Part shown: positions 38,500 through 51,000 of the stretch, one piece after another | Layout of the letters: every line of letters begins with the position of its first letter | Numbering within the stretch: position 1 is the first letter of the stretch | Origin: Babylonia areolata | Taxonomy: Eukaryota; Mollusca; Gastropoda; Neogastropoda; Buccinidae | DNA: 64,000 bases | Assembly (NCBI RefSeq): GCF_041734735.1 | Contig: NC_134891.1 | Coordinates: 4,966,230-5,030,229, forward strand | Direction of reading: 5' to 3' | Notes under the pieces: model-generated | Told to the model about the DNA's origin: nothing | The model's input: the letters and a program-made list of their open reading frames with translations, nothing else | Database searches by the model: none | Program-made: the position numbers and the translations under genes

Positions 38500-41400
38500 A
38501 CTTGCGCACCGGTATCACCGGCTGAGTATCAGTATCACAGCGGTAGCGCTCAACTGAAGGAGGCATCACTGCGTTCGGTCAAATCCACATACGCTACACC
38601 ACATCAGCCAAGCAGATGCCTGACCAGCAGCGTAACCCAACGCGCTTCAGTAGTAGTCAGGACTTCAGTGAACTGACGGAGGCGGCCACAGAATGGTCAC
38701 TAACAACTTTGAAGACGCCGGCCGCTTATCCCGGCGCGGCCCGGCGGCGGCTCCCGAGTCAGCCGTGCTAAACAGGCTGAATCTGCCAATACGGCAGTGT
38801 CCGTGAGGGTCTGCCAGGGTTCGAATCCCACTCTCGCCCAAGTTTGATGGAGCGGTCAAACCGCGCAATCAGGGCCGGGCTCCGAGTCCGGCGGGCCGCG
38901 GCAGCGGCCATCTGGATGAAACCCAACTGACTGACCAGCGAAACCGACCCGGCGATGTCCTGTTTGACTAAGTACGCACCGCCGGGCATCACTTCAAGTT
39001 CACTGGTGACGGACGCATCGCTGTCGGAACTTGAACTGAAGAACCCATGGCAACAGAAGTGTTGTCCTCAGTCTGGCCAAATCATGTAGAAAGAAATCCA
39101 CTCTAGTGGTACTGAGGCACAACAAAACATTTGTATGCATGCCCTCCGAGTCAGTTCGGCGGCAAGGCTAAATTGACTGACTAACGCCGGCCGGCGTTGG
39201 ATTACTGATGCTGCGGCTGTACGTGACACTCCGGTCCGTCGGCATCGGCGGTGGACGGTCACTTGAAGCATATAATTACGTGTCCGTCGCCTTGCAACTG
39301 AAGTGTGGTGTAGCGTATATGGATTTGTTCAAATGCATCGACGCCTACAGTAAGAAACTGAACTGAACTGAAATGGAACAGCCGGCACTGAAGACCTCCG
39401 CAGTGGGACAGTATACTGAGCGCTACTGTACTGAGGCGGCACCGGCCGTGAAGATTTCTCAGGCCAGTCCAGTCCACGCTATGCTCGGGCCTTCTCAGTC
39501 AATCGTGGTGCTGAGTCAGTGCTCGAGTTTATCTTTCTGAGTTTAACTTGAACCGTGCCCCCGGGCCTGATTCCCGGCACCCACCCACCGAGTCCACTAA
39601 CGCCGGGTACCGGCCTTGGGGACCAAAGCCGCTTCTTTGAAGTTGAATGAAACCGTTCTATCACAGTCTAGACTGTCAGTTATTAGTAGCTGCCAGTGCA
39701 TGAAATGTGCCCGTAATCAGTGATTTTAATTACGGAGGCTTCACTTCAACTATCATAGTTTCGGCCTCTGCCCCCACATTGCTTTGGCCCGGTGAAACTG
39801 ACTCAGTCAAGTAATCAAATTGAGTATACTGACTTGAGACAATTTAAAGGCGGTTCAGTTCCTGATGGCCGCCGATACTGAGTTGTGCCGTTGTTGTCGG
39901 GCTCTGTGTTTAGACGCGGTGGCCCCGTTTTTTGTTGTTGTTTTTTTGTTTGTTTTTTGGGGTTTTTTTGTTGTTGTTGTTTGTTTTGTTTGTTGTTGGG
40001 TTTTTTTTTTGTTTTTTTAAGACAATACAAAATGTGGCTTCAGTGAAGTCAGAGTTGGGTGAAGGGGCAGAGCGGACTGGTTTCTCGGCCAACACTGAGA
40101 AAGCTGACCGGATGCAGTTTGTTGGGGATAACTTGACGCTGATTCAAAGAAACCAAGTTTTCTCTTGATTTTGTTTCCTGTTAAACACGATTGATTGGAG
40201 CGGTCAAACCGTTGCTTGGCTGATCATACTAATATTCCTTGCCACGGTGACCCCGGCACACTTGGTAATAAAGACATATTCTATTCCATTCTATGATGAA
40301 ATTTCGCCGGCGTTAAAAATGGGATTTTAACTGAAGCCCTGACAACTTAGGATTCAACCCAAGTTTATTGTTCTGCGGCAGAAACTGACCAGAGAAGTGA
40401 ATCGAAGAAAATTATCAATGTACACACACAATATAACTAACAACAAAGAAAATCCAGTCTTTTTGTACCAGTAGCAATGCCGCCTGGCACTGATGAACTG
40501 ATCGACTCGAAGATCGGCGGAAGCCAGTACTGACCGTCAGTGATCGTGCAGTGACTGAGCCTTTCCAGGCCACACTGAAAGAGGAATGATGCACGTACGT
40601 ACGGTTGACTTCGTGGCAGCACTTCAGAAGTTACAGACGATGACAAACCACTGACGGTATCTTTCCTCAGCCCTACCAAGCACGGAAGAATATGGGTGTT
40701 CAGTCGATCTATATATACCCCGCCGCCCCCCTGACCCCCCCGAACCCCCCTCCCCCCCGAGACTCTGATGACACAACCCCAATCAGCAGATGATGTTGCA
40801 AACCTTTTACACCCTATTTGCCAGTCGGAAACTGAGGCAGCCGTCCACTCGGCTCTTGTGCTGCCGACAGCGATAACAGTGATACCTTACTCTTCAGGTC
40901 TGGGTCAACAAGGACAGGGGGTCGTCTTCAGTGTGATAATCCACTGAGCCGGCACAACTGCCTTTGACTTTAAGGGCGTGAAGCCGATAGGTCGTTAAAC
41001 TCAACTCTACAACTGCCTCAGTTTCAAGGGAGAGTTGGTCCAGGGAAAGAACTCGGTGACCGTATGATATGACATCGACATAAACGGCCATCCCACAGGC
41101 TGAGATACCAGTCTAACTCAATCATGCTCCCCCCCCCACCCCCCCCACCCCCACCCCCTCCAGTCCGAAGCAACGCACTCTTTGAACTGAACTGGACGCC
41201 AAATAAACCTTTATAGACCCCAGTTATCCACCTCCCAACCACCATCTTCTATCCGATTGTTCAAAACAAACCAACCAAACAAACAAAATCGATTAACCAG
41301 TGCCCATGTAAGTCCTAATTTAAAATAACAGTAACAAGTTAAAGAAAACACATGTCCTAAATGGAAGGCGGTGCGGCATTGACTGTCACGTGAAAACCCG

Positions 41401-41900
41401 TCACATCCCGTTGCTGTTGACTCAACTTCTTGAAAAATTATTTTAATTCTGCTACTCCACCACTGGCAGCCGCAGTCCACATCACCACCGTGTGTCTGTG
41501 TCTGTGTGTGAGAGAGAGAGAGACAGACAGACAGAGAGCGGACGGAGAATCAGTACTAAATGAGCTATTAACATTCATGCATTCACTGCCGGTATATGAA
41601 ACGGGTGTAATGTTTATCGGAATAAGAGTACCGGCTGCGACTATACATCACAAACACACTGATTTAGACGCACACAGCAGTAAGAGAGAATGTCGTTTTC
41701 CTAAGAAAGTCAGTAATAAGATTGCAGCTATGAATTTCATCCGCGTCCATACACTGACAGGAGTTTGACGCTGAGGTTTACTACGGGGTTGCTCACTTCT
41801 TGCTCTCTTCTTGACAACTTGTCTGCTCGTCGTCTCACTGACATGCTCGAGAAACACTGAGCTCGTATGACCAAACCTTGTCCAGTTTTGGAAATGACAA
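38500..41900. other. Intergenic block of unusual composition
   Basis: GC-richer than its flanks and dense in ACTG/CAGT and CCGG/GCCG words (about ten ACTG or CAGT in 39361-39480). It contains diverged copies of repeat Z and one SINE. No gene recognised. Confidence 0.5.
38750..39135 (+). mobile_element. SINE with different tRNA head but the family 1 core
   Basis: The head has B box GGGTTCGAATCCC at about 38817. The later part has AAGAACCCATGGCAACAGAA then GTGTTGTCC and GTAGAAAGAAATCCAC, clearly the same core as family 1. Confidence 0.6.
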
Positions 41901-42299
41901 CGCGTCAACTGTTTTGAAAACAACAACAAAAACAAAAAAAAAGAGAAGAAAATGCCAAAGCGCCAAGCCCTGTGGAGTTTAGGAACCGCCAAGTCTGCGG
42001 CCACAGAAGATGACACCTACGAGGTTTGATGAAAATGATGACGGCCCCAACACGTCACAGGACAAAATCATGGCTGAAGCAATGGATCATGCACTTTACA
42101 ACCCGTCTCGCTCATCGCCTCAGCTGATCAAAGAAGCTTGAACTGATTTCCATGCAGCGAAGTACAGGAAATCTGAACAGCCTTTTCTGAAGAACAGTAC
42201 GAAGGATTTGGATGTTTATGAACAAGAACTGGAAAGATGTGTCCACCTTTTACAAGTGACTTGCAGGTCTGCATATTTGTTGACTTAGAAATCGGACAA

Positions 42300-42410
42300 A
42301 AAATCTCCTCCCTGGGGGGAAAACGGTTAACTGATGTATACCTGTGTATTTAAACTCCTCCCTGGGGGGAAAACGGTTAACTGATGTATACCTGTGTATT
42401 TAAACTAACT
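42300..42410 (+). repeat. Tandem duplicate of about 51 bp
   Basis: ACTCCTCCCTGGGGGGAAAA through GTATACCTGTGTATTTAA occurs twice in succession. Confidence 0.85.
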
Positions 42411-42563
42411 AGTTCGATTATTGCAAGTGCACCATCCCAAATGCTTGCTTGTGGTTTCACGACAAAGGGGAAGTCTACCCGGTCATCTTTCTGACACCGC
42501 TGTGTTCTCCGAGAGTTTGTCCAAGACGAAGCAGTCACAAGTTGTGTCTCTATGTAGTGAAGC

Positions 42564-42682
42564 AGTTTCAGTCTCAGTAGCTCAAGCTGCGTTCGGACAA
42601 ATCCATATACGCTACACCACATCTGCCAAGCAGATGCCTGACCAGCAGCGTAACCCAACGCGCTTAGCCAGGCCTTGAGAAA
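42564..42682 (+). repeat. Short dispersed repeat Z
   Basis: Copy with a small deletion (AGCTCAAGCTGCGTTCGG), followed by an A-run and (AAT)n. Confidence 0.8.
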
Positions 42683-42884
42683 AAAAAAGATAAATACATT
42701 AAAAAAAACTACTAATAATAATAATAATATGTATAAGGCGCAAAAACTTGATGAAGTCAACTGCAAAAAACAACAACAAAAAACCAAAGAAAACCCAAAC
42801 AACAACAACAACAACAAACACACAAAAAAAACAAAAAAACTAACTAAATAACTGATAATAATAATATAACCCTCAAAAGCCACT

Positions 42885-43850
42885 GCATGACGCAGTCAAA
42901 GAACCAAAAGGCAGCCGTCTAGGACGAGGAAGATCATGGATGGGGCAAGCAGAAGACACAATCCAGCTAGTATGCCGACTGCAAGACCTGAAAGAAACAA
43001 AAGAGTGGTAGAAAAACCCCGAAAACCTCAACCGTCTATTCAACACAGCCATTTCACCCACTCTAGGAAGACATTGTCGGGAATGGTCAGAGTGCAAAAC
43101 TGATGCGGAAGTGAAGCTACTCATAGAAGAAAACAGTAAAGAAGAAGACATCATCATATACACAGATGACTCAGTCACCAAAGACCAATCCGGTTGGGGA
43201 TTCACTGCGAAACAAAATGGAAAAACAATTAGGGAAGAGAATGCTGCCTACAAAGTCACAACCTCCAGCCTAACGATGGCAGTTGAAGCTGTGACACATG
43301 CCCTCCGGTGGCTATCGTCTATCCATATGCCCGGAAACCAACATGCCATGATTCTAACCGACTCAATGAACCTCATACAGAAAATTGAAAATGGAATGGG
43401 AAGCCCAGAGTGGCAATGCGCAACTTTCAGATTAAAAAACTTACATCACGGTCATACTGCCCGGAACATGCAGGTGTTAAGGGAAATGAGCGATCTGACA
43501 GACTTGCTGGTAACGCAACAACAACGAGCGGCCTACATCAGTCTAGGAAAATCGGAAATCCTCAGAAAAGTCAAAGAATATCAAAAAGAACAGGTACAAG
43601 GCCATCACACCATCGATCACCTCAAAGAAATAAAAGCAGAGAGAGGGAGCGGCCGTAAGTCTAGCACTGATGAAAGGTAGAGCACGATGCTTTGCAAATC
43701 AAACAAATATCGGCATCATTTCCAAACCAACATTGCGCAAATTTCTTCAAAACGGAAGAGTCTCTGTGGGCTTTTCCAAATACAATAGACTGAGCAACAC
43801 ACTAGACGCCACGTTCTTGGCATCAGAGATCTTTTCCCATCCCTCTTGCG
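42885..43850 (+). mobile_element. LINE fragment with RNase H domain (I-type LINE), degenerate
   Basis: The frame from about 43111 reads EEDIIIYTDDSVTKDQSGWG with TSSLTMAVEAVTHALRWLSS and MILTDSMNLIQKI, the D-E-D pattern of a LINE RNase H. The following CPEHAGVKGNERSDRLAGNA lies in another frame, so at least one frameshift is present, and a stop precedes the domain near 43010. The reverse transcriptase is not present. The tail merges into GT-rich simple repeats after 43860. Confidence 0.8.
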
Positions 43851-43859
43851 GCCAATCAG

Positions 43860-44216
43860 TGGTAGCCTCTGTGCGTGTGTATGTGTGTGTTTGTGTGTAT
43901 GTGTGGGTCTGTGTGTTTGAGTGCGTTTTGCATGCGCGAGGGTGTAAGTGTACACAAGTGTCAGGAGAGTTCTGTGCACGTGCGTATGTGTGTGTGTGTG
44001 GGTGTGGGGGGGGGGGGGGGGGGGGGGGGGAGTGGGTGCGGGGGGAGGGGGGTAGGGGATGAGGTATGTGTGTATGCATGCCTACACTGTGGGAGCAACG
44101 AATATTGGAACGTGCGGGTGTGCAATATACTGATATATATCTTTGTATATATGTGTGTGGGGTTGGGGGTGGGGGATATGGGCGTATGTGTGTGTGCTTG
44201 TACAAGTAAGTGTTCA

Positions 44217-44257
<41 letters not shown>

Positions 44258-44321
44258 CGTGGAAGCTGCGATACGTAGCCTAGAAATGAGTGTGTGGAGG
44301 AGGGGGGAGGTGCAGGGTAAT

Positions 44322-44365
<44 letters not shown>
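43860..44365 (+). repeat. GT microsatellite with long G-runs
   Basis: TGTGTG-rich DNA with uninterrupted G-runs of more than 20 at about 44007-44030 and 44337-44364. Confidence 0.9.
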
Positions 44366-44812
44366 TCATGTACGTTTATGTGTATTTGACTGTGCTTTGG
44401 CATATCTGTGAAACTGCATGTTTGGTGCATATCTGTTATGTGTATGTGTGTGTATGTGTGTCTCCACGTTTTACATTTATTTGCTTATTTATCATCATTG
44501 TTGTCTTTTTTATTTATTTATTTATTTATTCATTTATTATTATTATTACTACTACTTAAATTTATTTTATTTTATTTATGTACGCTTAGTATAGTTGACT
44601 TCATCAAGTTTTTGCGCCTTATACATATCATTAGTAGTAGTAGCAATTGTTTTTGTATTTATTATTTATTCACCTTTTTTTCCTCTCAAGGCCTGACTAA
44701 GCGCGTTGGGTTACGCTGCTGGTAAGGCATCTGCTTGGAAGATGTGGTGTAGCGTATATGGATTTGTCTGAACGCAGTGACGCCTCCTTGAGCTACTGAA
44801 ACTGAAACTGGC
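44180..44812 (-). repeat. Left arm of inverted repeat around RPL19 promoter (repeat Z plus body)
   Basis: Contains repeat Z reversed (44690-44812), an AT-rich stretch, CATGTACGTTTATGTGTATT and GGAAGCTGCGATACGTAG. The order matches 46112-46805 in inverted orientation. Confidence 0.7.
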
Positions 44813-45094
44813 ATTGCTCGAATTTCGCGGATTAAAAGTTAGATGCGCATGCGCAAGATCCAAGATAGCCGCGAAACTCTCCATCGTCTTGTCAGTTCAA
44901 CAAGAATGAGTGATTCTTGAATAAATAAGTTGATGGTGTTTTTTTCAGTTTTCCATCCCAGCAGTACCGTACTGACACGGTGGCATTGCCGACACACACA
45001 CTGGTGGCACGGCAGACGCCACAACCAGCCGGTACACTTATTCAGTCCGACATGCACCGTGTGCCGTGCAGTGTGTCAGTGCAGTGTGTCCGAG

Positions 45095-45190
45095 TCAGTG
45101 TGTGTGTGTGTGTGTGTGTGCCGTGTGTCACACCGGTGGTGTGTGTGTCACTCAGCCCGGCTGTGTGCCGGCCGGGTGTCACGGTGTGCC

Positions 45191-45233
<43 letters not shown>

Positions 45234-45270
45234 CGTGCGTGCGTGTGTGCGTGCGTGTGTGCGCGTGTTT
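45095..45270 (+). repeat. (GT)n/(GC)n microsatellite
   Basis: GT and GTGC repeats about 300 bases upstream of the RPL19 start. Confidence 0.85.
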
Positions 45271-45544
45271 GTGCGTGTTCAGTTATCAGAGAGAGAGAGG
45301 GAGAGATTTGTATAATGTGTGGTGAAAAGACCCTCCTCCCTCTTTCCCCCCCCCCCAAAAAAAAAAAATCTGAATGAAAATGTTCCTTCGCCAATTTTTT
45401 TGCTCATCGTAAAAATATTAACGATAAATTAGATAAGTTAGATGGAAAAAGGAGAAATTTCAAAGCAAAGAGTTATCACACAGAAAAAGAAAATGTTCTT
45501 GACCAATCAGATTTCAAGCTACATTTGCGGCAGTCGCACTGCGA

Positions 45545-45589
45545 TCATTCTACTTCCTTTCCTCCTGCGATAACGTGTGCGAGAGCAGC
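45545..45589 (+). promoter_or_regulatory. RPL19 transcription start region with TOP-like pyrimidine tract
   Basis: A C followed by an unbroken pyrimidine run (CTTCCTTTCCTCCT, 45553-45566) lies 37 bases before the ATG. This position and composition are typical of 5' terminal oligopyrimidine starts of ribosomal-protein mRNAs. The exact start base is inferred. Confidence 0.6.
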
Positions 45590-45594
45590 ATGAG
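45590..45594 (+). CDS. RPL19: RPL19 exon 1, coding part (ATGAG)
   Basis: Five coding bases, ATG AG, are followed directly by the donor gtgagt. Exon 2 supplies the T of AGT and then ACC CTG CGG, giving MSTLR. A very short coding part in exon 1 is common in animal ribosomal-protein genes. Confidence 0.9.
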
Positions 45595-45842
45595 GTGAGT
45601 TCGTGTGAAGAAAATCCCTATTTCTTCTTTCAGAAGGCAACCAGACCACTAAACGTAACCTGACATGTCTCCATTTTTGTTAATTCAATGAATCATAAGC
45701 TTTTTACTTAACTGGAAATCGTTGGCATTTTAAATTAGTAAAAAACCCGTCGGTCACATGGCACTCGTGGTGTGGCCGACATGACGATTGCATCGCTTGG
45801 ATGAAATCCAACTCAAAGAAGGCGAGATCTTTGGCTGTTGTT

Positions 45843-45873
<31 letters not shown>

Positions 45874-46306
45874 TGGTAGTGAAATTCCATTAATTGGGCG
45901 TAAAATTATGCAGAATGTTATATTATCGGACACGGAACAGAATAGGCCCCTCGTTGAATTTGAGAAAGCCAAGCAGATGATAGGAGTAATTTCGAGAACG
46001 CTTACCAGTTTACAGAAATATGTTTTTCTTAAACATAAAGCATTGGTTAGATCACACTTAGAATATGCTAGTATTGTATGGCACCCATACCTCAAGAGAC
46101 AATCTACAGTTTTTTCAGTTTTCAGTAGCTCAAGGAGGCGTCACTGCGTTCGGACAAAACCATATACGCTACACCACATCTGCCAAGCAGATGCCTGACC
46201 AGCAGCGTAACCCAACGCGCTTAGTCAGGCCTTGGGAAAAAAAAACAAAAAAAAAAAAAAAACAAAAAACACACACACACAACCACACACACAAAACAAA
46301 ACAAAA

Positions 46307-46347
<41 letters not shown>

Positions 46348-49300
46348 AAACAAAAAAAAAACGGGGGAATAAATAATAGATAAGCTTGCATAAATAAATA
46401 AATAAATAAATAATAATTATAATATAGAAAAAGGTAGTAGTAATAATATTAGTAATACTAATAAAATGATAATAATAAAAAATAAATAAATAAATAAATA
46501 AGACAACAATGGTGATAAATAAGCAAATAAATGTAAAAAATGAAGACACACATTCACACATACACCCACACATGCATAACAGAAATGCACCAGACATGCA
46601 GTTTCACATATATGAAAGCACAGTCAAATACATATAAACGTACATGAGCTCCAACACACACACACACACACGCATTACCGTGCACCTCCTCTACCCCCCT
46701 CCTCCACACACTTATTTCTAGTCTAAGTATCGCAGCTTCCACGGCACACACACACACACACAAACACAAACACACACTCACAGAGATGAACACTTACTTG
46801 TACAAGCACATATGAAAGCACAGTCAAATACATATAAACGTACATGAGCTCCAACACACACACACACACACACACACATTACCTTGCACCTCCTCTACCC
46901 CCTCCTCCACACACTCATTTCTAGTCTACGTATCGCAGCTTCCACGGCACACACACACACACACAAACACACACTCACAGAGAGAGACAATCTACAGCTG
47001 TGAACTACCAACAAAGACATGCATACATAAATCTGCATTCATGATAAAAAATTAAGTCAGAGGAGACTTAATCAAAACCTACAAAATGTTGATTTGCTTT
47101 AATGATGTTAATGTAAATATTTTCAGAATGTCAGATTACGAGAGTACAAGAAACTCTGTGATGAAAATTTGTAAGAAGCTCTGGAATACCAACCTAAGGA
47201 AAAATTCTTAAGCAATTACTAGTATTAGTAGTAGCCTAACAGATTTGCACGAATATAGAATGCACTACCAACTGAAACTAAATTTGGCACGGAATACTAA
47301 TGTGTTAACCATCTACTTCATATGAAAACCAAATTAGTTTTTTTTACTTTGATGAATAAATTAAATGAATAAATGAGACAGCGAAATAGCATATGTGTAT
47401 CGTACAAATAGGGAAAAGGAGACCGATATTGAAGGGACATAAAAAAAAAAAAGGCTGTGAGGTGTACGCAGACAACCTACCAGTCCCTTCACTACTATTA
47501 CTACTAGTGCAAGGAACATTCCACAATCAATTGGAGGTCTATCGGAAACAAAATCAAGCAAATTTACCAATTTCAGTATTTTTTCTCTTGCATTTTCTAC
47601 AGACTGGCAGGTACCAGTCTCTGCCCCTTCACCCACTTTGATCACAAGTCACATTTGATTTGTGTTCAATTAATTTTTAAAAGTGTCTCAGACTAGAGTC
47701 AAAGGACATAACTGACCACAAAAACTGCTCTCGGCTATCAGGAAGCTGCTGTTGCCTTATTTTGACTACCCTTCAGCAACTAAAGACAAGTAATCATGGG
47801 CATGCTACATGCAGTCAGTTGATGGCTGTTTGGATTGGTTTACAGTGTGTAAGTACTGTAAGTGATTGATTAGAAAAGAAAGAAGACAGGTGAAAACACA
47901 AATTATGAAATATAAAATGGTAAATGTCCTTGGGTTAGTTTCTGTCTGAATCATTGATTCCTGATTGTGAAACATTTCGTGGATGATAATTTTAAATTTT
48001 GTATGAAATTCTTGGGATCTTGAGCCCAGGCATAGAGATTTGGTTGAGTCTAATCTTTGGTAAAGAAACAATGAACCAAACAAATATGAACAAGAAACTC
48101 CAATAGATTTTATGTAACCATCCAACAATTGACAATATCCCCAATTTTCCCAGCAAAACGGAATGAGTAGTGCTCGCAGCAAGGCATGGACTTTCACTCC
48201 GCCAGTCACACCTCAGGCTCTAGAGGAGTGGAGGGGAAGAAATGTGCTAGTTAGACAAAATTATGGCATGTTCTGGTTATTACAATTTTTTTGTTTTTTA
48301 ATTTTTTTTCAGAATCTGTCATTTAGATTCAGGGACTTGTTCTTTTTGTATTTAAGTTCTTTCCCTCCTCTCCTGAAAAAAAGGCTTGAAAAGTAATTGC
48401 TTTTATTTGATGTAACTTACAAATATCAACAAAGCGAAGGTATCCATTTGGACAGTATACAAAGGAAAAGTTTGAAATGTTGTAAACTTTTGTCTCAGTT
48501 TGTACTGTTTGGTTTGAGCAAGTTATTAGACACCATTCTTCAGTTTGTAATCAAACCATTTTTCACAGTACCCTATTCAGTTATTTCTTTCACCATTTGA
48601 TAAAAAATTGAAAAGACACAGGAAATTAGTTTCTTTTTGTGTTATGTTTCACAGAATTATGAAACGTAACCTTAGTATGTTTTGGGTGTGTTAACAGAAA
48701 ATGCAGACTGAGTTGACACAAAGTTGAGTTTAGAGTGGGTCATGCTACAACAAAAGATCATCTTTGATGGGTCAATTTACAAAAGGGAAAACTACAAAAA
48801 AAAAAAAAAGCAGTGGAAACCTTTTGATGATAAAACAGTTTCAGTCAGTGTTTGTTTTTTTTTTTTTACCTTCAGATGTCAGTGAAATAATGAAAACAAT
48901 AATTTAAATACTCAAATCTTTTTTCTTTTGTTTTACAGTACCCTGCGGCTACAAAAGCGGCTGTCCGCAGCCGTGCTTAAATGCGGCAAAAACAAGGTTT
49001 GGCTGGATCCTAATGAAACCAATGAGATCGCAAATGCAAACTCCCGTAAGTATGATTATTTTGTTAATGTAATGAATATACTGATATTAATTTATGATAA
49101 TTTTGTTAATGTAATTAACTGGTATTCATTATAAAATAAGTTATTGAATACCTGACAAGCTGAGTGGTAAGTGGACTGTATCGTTCTACTTGTAAATGAC
49201 AAGGAAGTCCGTGCACTATTAGTATTATAGCTAGTATTTACTATTACTATTTAGTATTTACTTTTGAACAACAGATATTTTCTAGATCAAGCATATAGTA

Positions 49301-50940
49301 AAATATTTTATACTTTTCTGGAAAATACATACATTGGGATGGTAAATGAATATATTATTAATAACAAATCACGAAATAAACTATAAATAAGGGTATCAGG
49401 TTTGGCATATTCACTGGTGGTTTTGATAGTAATATTAGATTTTATCTATTTTGCGTTTTTCTGTAACAACCAGAAAGCTCAAAGCTCATTACATTAAGAC
49501 ATTAGGATGGGCACAGTATAGTAAGATTAAGTTGAAATGATAACAGTTAAAGATGTATGAAATCAGTAAAGTCACGGGAGAGAGTTACACACAAAAATTT
49601 ACTTTCTGTTTCAGGGCAGAACATCCGCAAGCTCATCAAGGATGGTCTGATCATCCGCAAGCCAGTCAAGGTGCACTCGCGTGCCCGTGTTCGCAAGAAC
49701 GCTGAGGCACGTCGCAAGGGCCGACACATGGGCCATGGCAAGCGCAAGGGAACTGCCAACGCTCGTATGCCTGTGAAAATCATGTGGATCCGCCGCATGC
49801 GTGTGCTTAGGAACTTGCTGCGCAAGTACCGTGAAGCCAAGAAGATCGACAAGCACTTGTGAGTGTGGATGGGGAAGGGAGGAGGGATGGGACAGGATTT
49901 CTGGGAGTGATTCACTTAAAGTTTACTTTTTCTTGAAATTTGGTTGATTGTTAATTTGTTTTTTTATATAACGATGTTAATTATGAAATTAATTTTACCA
50001 GTATCATGTATTCTTATGATTTTACTTTTATCATATATTCTTTTTATCCCAGGCAGTACTTCAAAAACTACCATTTTGTAAATTGTACCTCCAGGCAAAA
50101 AAAAAAAAGGATAAAAGATAATTTTCCTGATTAACAGTGGTAAAAGGAAAATAACCAAATCTACAGTCAGTAAACAATAAAGGATAAACTAACACCTGGA
50201 CCTGCTTTCACTCAAAATGGAGCAAGTAAAACAAATCTACAGTCAGTAAACAATAAAGGATAAACTAACACCTGGACCTGCTTTCACTCAAAATGGAGCA
50301 AGAAAAAAAAGTAATTATAAGCTCAAGGTATATCAGAAATATGCATGGGAGAAACAAAATGGAAGTAGTTATTGTAGTACAATACTTTCACAGAAAACGG
50401 AACAGGAAACAATAAAAAGAAATGTCTTGAAAAAATTAAACCTTTGGGTTTGGGGAATGAGAACAACCAATATAATAGTATAATCAGCTCTCTGAGTTCT
50501 GTGAACTACACAGCTCTGCAGACAGCTCTTTCACAACTTGTATGTTGTCAGCATGCACAGTGCATGTTCAGACATACTTGCTTGTGCATCCCCCCCACCC
50601 CCCCACCCCCACCCCCACACAGTTTCAGGCAGATAGTCATAAACTATTCCTCTTTTACTGGTCTCAATCTTTCACCAAGAGACGGAGCTGTGTGCATTCG
50701 GTATCTCCAGTTTCTCCACTGATGGAGTCAATGGTCGAAAGAATGCAAGAGAATCATGAAGCCTGCATCGTTGGAAACTGTTGTGTTTGTCACCACTTTC
50801 CTGGTTATTTGGCTTCAACATACACTAAGGAAAAGAAAAGCATCATGTGTTTGGGTTTTTTTTTTTATCAGAAACTTAAAGGGTTTGATCTGATAGAAAC
50901 TGGTTCCAGCATTTCAGCCACAGTTTACACACAAGCGAAT

Positions 50941-51000
<60 letters not shown>

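Noticed and set aside
43747-44430. Long frames in GT/CA and G-run DNA
   Set aside because: Composition is purely microsatellite on either strand; no conserved residues.
47150-47280. GTGATGA and CTGA pair in RPL19 intron 1
   Set aside because: They fall in a LINE remnant, about 110 bases apart, with no terminal stem.
49046-49614. Possible snoRNA in RPL19 intron 2
   Set aside because: CTGA words are present but no C box at a suitable distance, no terminal stem and no rRNA complementarity noticed.
50811-50823. ACA boxes as chance matches in CA microsatellites
   Set aside because: The doubt was set aside: copies A and E have ACA without a following CA run, and the hinge and stems are independent of it.
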